A stretch of 33,344 nt of DNA from Arthrobacter sp. H5. Its GTDB lineage: Bacteria > Actinomycetota > Actinomycetes > Actinomycetales > Micrococcaceae. The stretch covers positions 1-33,344 of the forward strand of contig NZ_AZSC01000281.1 of the NCBI RefSeq assembly GCF_000520595.1, read 5' to 3'. The first letter of the stretch is position 1. Each line of letters begins with the position of its first letter. The notes under the pieces were generated by a model. That model was not told the origin of the DNA. It ran no database searches and saw nothing but the letters and a program-made list of their open reading frames with translations. The translations under genes and the position numbers were made by a program. Positions 32,432 through 33,344 of the stretch are shown here, one piece after another.

Positions 32432-32884
32432 TCAGCCGATGACCAGGGTGCCGGACATCTGAGGGTGGTAGGTGCAGATGATCGCGTAGTCGCCGGCTTC
32501 CTCGGGGGCGGTGAAGGTCACCGTTTCACCAGCTGGGACGTCGACGTCGAAGCCGCCGTCGTCCTTCGCCGTGACCGTGTGCGGGGCCTCGTCCTCATTG
32601 ACCACCGTCACCATGGTGCCGGGTGCGATGGTTTCGGGCATCTCGTATTCGAAGTCCTTGATGGTGATCATCGCCTCCTCTGCAGGCGCTGCTTCCGCAG
32701 AAGCAGACCCCGAAGCGGAGCCTCCGGGCGCTCCGGTGGTCGCGGCAGCTGATTCCGGTGCCGCGGCTTCGCTGGGCGCCGTGATCACCTCGGAGCCGCT
32801 TGGACCGGTCTCTGAACCGCAGGCGGCGGTTCCGGTGAGAAGCCCGGCAAGCAGAAGAGCTGATATTCCGTTACGTACCTTCAT
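32432..32884 (-). CDS. Cupredoxin (plastocyanin-like) lipoprotein
   Basis: Protein of 150 residues. The N-terminus is a lipoprotein signal peptide with Cys22 in LTGTAAC, followed by a Ser/Ala/Glu-rich linker (about 25-70) and a blue-copper domain: ITIKDFEYEMPETIAPG and TVVNEDEAPHTVT at the first ligand. The copper ligands are His102, Cys137, His140 and Met143 in ICTYHPQM. It would carry electrons or copper at the outer face of the membrane. ATG 32884 has GAAGG upstream. It is followed by a membrane protein gene on the same strand, a known pairing in actinobacteria. Confidence 0.9.
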   Translation of the reverse strand: MKVRNGISALLLAGLLTGTAACGSETGPSGSEVITAPSEAAAPESAAATTGAPGGSASGSASAEAAPAEEAMITIKDFEYEMPETIAPGTMVTVVNEDEAPHTVTAKDDGGFDVDVPAGETVTFTAPEEAGDYAIICTYHPQMSGTLVIG

Positions 32885-33044
32885 GATCGTGCCTTCAAAA
32901 GAATGAACTATCCAGTGATGGGTAGGTGAGGGATTGTTGCGCGGTCTCACACGGTGAGATCGTTAAACCCAATTAATCGTGCCCGGGTGATCGTGCTGAC
33001 CCGCACCGTGTCCGTGCCGGTTCCGGTGATTGAAACAATGCGTG

Positions 33045-33088
33045 AGGGCCGTAAAACCGCGATGGAAGAGATACGGTTTTACGGCCCT
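33045..33088 (-). terminator. Long perfect hairpin after the surface protein gene
   Basis: AGGGCCGTAAAACCG at 33045-33059 pairs perfectly with CGGTTTTACGGCCCT at 33074-33088 (15 pairs, 14-base loop). It lies 19 bases beyond the stop of the minus-strand gene ending at 33108, so it is its likely terminator. Confidence 0.8.
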
Positions 33089-33107
33089 GACGAAGGACCG
33101 GGTGGGA

Positions 33108-33344
33108 TTAGGAGTTACTGCTCCGGCGGCGGACAGCGTAGGTTCCACCGGCTGCGGCGAGGAGGACCAGTCCTCCACCCAGAGCGATAATCGTTGACCC
33201 GTCATTTGCTTCGTTCATCACTCCGGTATCGGCGCCGCCCCGGGGGACAGCACCCATCTGGTCCATGCTGTTGCCTGCTGCACTGTCGGACTCTGCGACC
33301 CCGGGTGCCGGTGCCATGGCTTCAGCACCGACGGTGAGGGTACC
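33108..33344 (-). CDS. C-terminus of a surface protein with sortase-like sorting signal (partial)
   Basis: The last 79 residues of a protein that runs off the right edge. The visible part has a Pro/Ala/Gly/Ser/Asp-rich region, then VPRGGADTGV, a 28-residue segment with a hydrophobic helix (TIIALGGGLVLLAAAGGTYAV) and an RRR tail. This is the tripartite architecture of a sortase substrate, but with GADTG instead of LPxTG. Related variants occur in actinobacteria with class E/F sortases (from memory). A simple membrane anchor is the alternative. It lies upstream of the cupredoxin gene on the same strand. Confidence 0.7.
   Translation of the reverse strand, partial: GTLTVGAEAMAPAPGVAESDSAAGNSMDQMGAVPRGGADTGVMNEANDGSTIIALGGGLVLLAAAGGTYAVRRRSSNS

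Noticed and set aside
1-33344. CRISPR arrays, tRNA/rRNA genes, plasmid replication, partition or conjugation genes
   Set aside because: No regularly spaced repeats, tRNA-like cloverleaf or rRNA stretches, and no Rep, ParA/ParB, relaxase or type IV secretion motifs were seen on either strand.

Overview
The window looks like accessory DNA from a high-GC actinobacterium, most likely Arthrobacter sensu lato / Micrococcaceae. The grounds are the GC-rich codon use, actinobacterial types of transaldolase, GAF-ANTAR and GlgC fragments, lipoprotein cupredoxin and desaturase families, and frequent GTG/TTG starts. It could be a plasmid segment or a chromosomal island. I see no replication, partition or conjugation gene, so I cannot decide which. 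Mobile and broken DNA dominates: four serine-recombinase genes or fragments, three insertion sequences (an IS1380 remnant, an apparently intact IS1595-type element, a frameshifted ISL3 element) and at least eight gene fragments. Layout: 1-1500 holds a partial small gene, a serine recombinase whose catalytic serine is replaced by proline, and a repeat-rich recombination-site candidate. 1501-3500 is an enoyl-CoA hydratase/isomerase gene cut by an IS1380-family remnant. 3496-11660 is a redox and regulation block. It has three TetR-type repressors, each beside a visible palindromic operator, controlling a four-TM membrane protein, an NAD-dependent epimerase, a four-gene operon (DUF4386 membrane protein, second membrane protein, NAD(P)-binding epimerase, short-chain dehydrogenase) and a DHFR/RibD-like reductase. 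11661-14275 is a recombinase-led unit: a serine recombinase whose 3' end overlaps a gene with a HEPN-like RN-x4-H motif, followed by an intracellular DRGH-type DNA/RNA nuclease. 14281-18501 contains a recombinase fragment, the IS1595 element, a decayed copy of a YhcG-type nuclease, a secreted Asp/Ser/Asn-rich protein, an SRPBCC protein and a small acidic protein. 18683-26719 resembles a defence island: a YhcG/DUF1016 PD-(D/E)XK nuclease, a 1,000+ residue fused endonuclease-methyltransferase (type IIG-like), a coiled-coil protein of unknown role, and an uncharacterised 663-residue protein with an N-terminal zinc ribbon and an internal RNxxxH HEPN-like motif, coupled by an ATGA overlap to a serine recombinase. 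26720-33344 is a mosaic of chromosomal-type fragments (transaldolase, VOC, GlgC, ANTAR, membrane protein), two small unknown genes, a 5'-truncated desaturase, the ISL3 element, a cupredoxin lipoprotein and the C-terminus of a surface protein. The most interesting signal is the recurrent arrangement of a small serine recombinase whose stop codon overlaps the start of a HEPN-motif protein. It occurs twice, with unrelated cargo proteins, each time beside another nuclease or a restriction enzyme. I propose these as candidate recombinase-linked RNase (abortive-infection-like) modules. The HEPN assignments rest on motif recognition by eye only.
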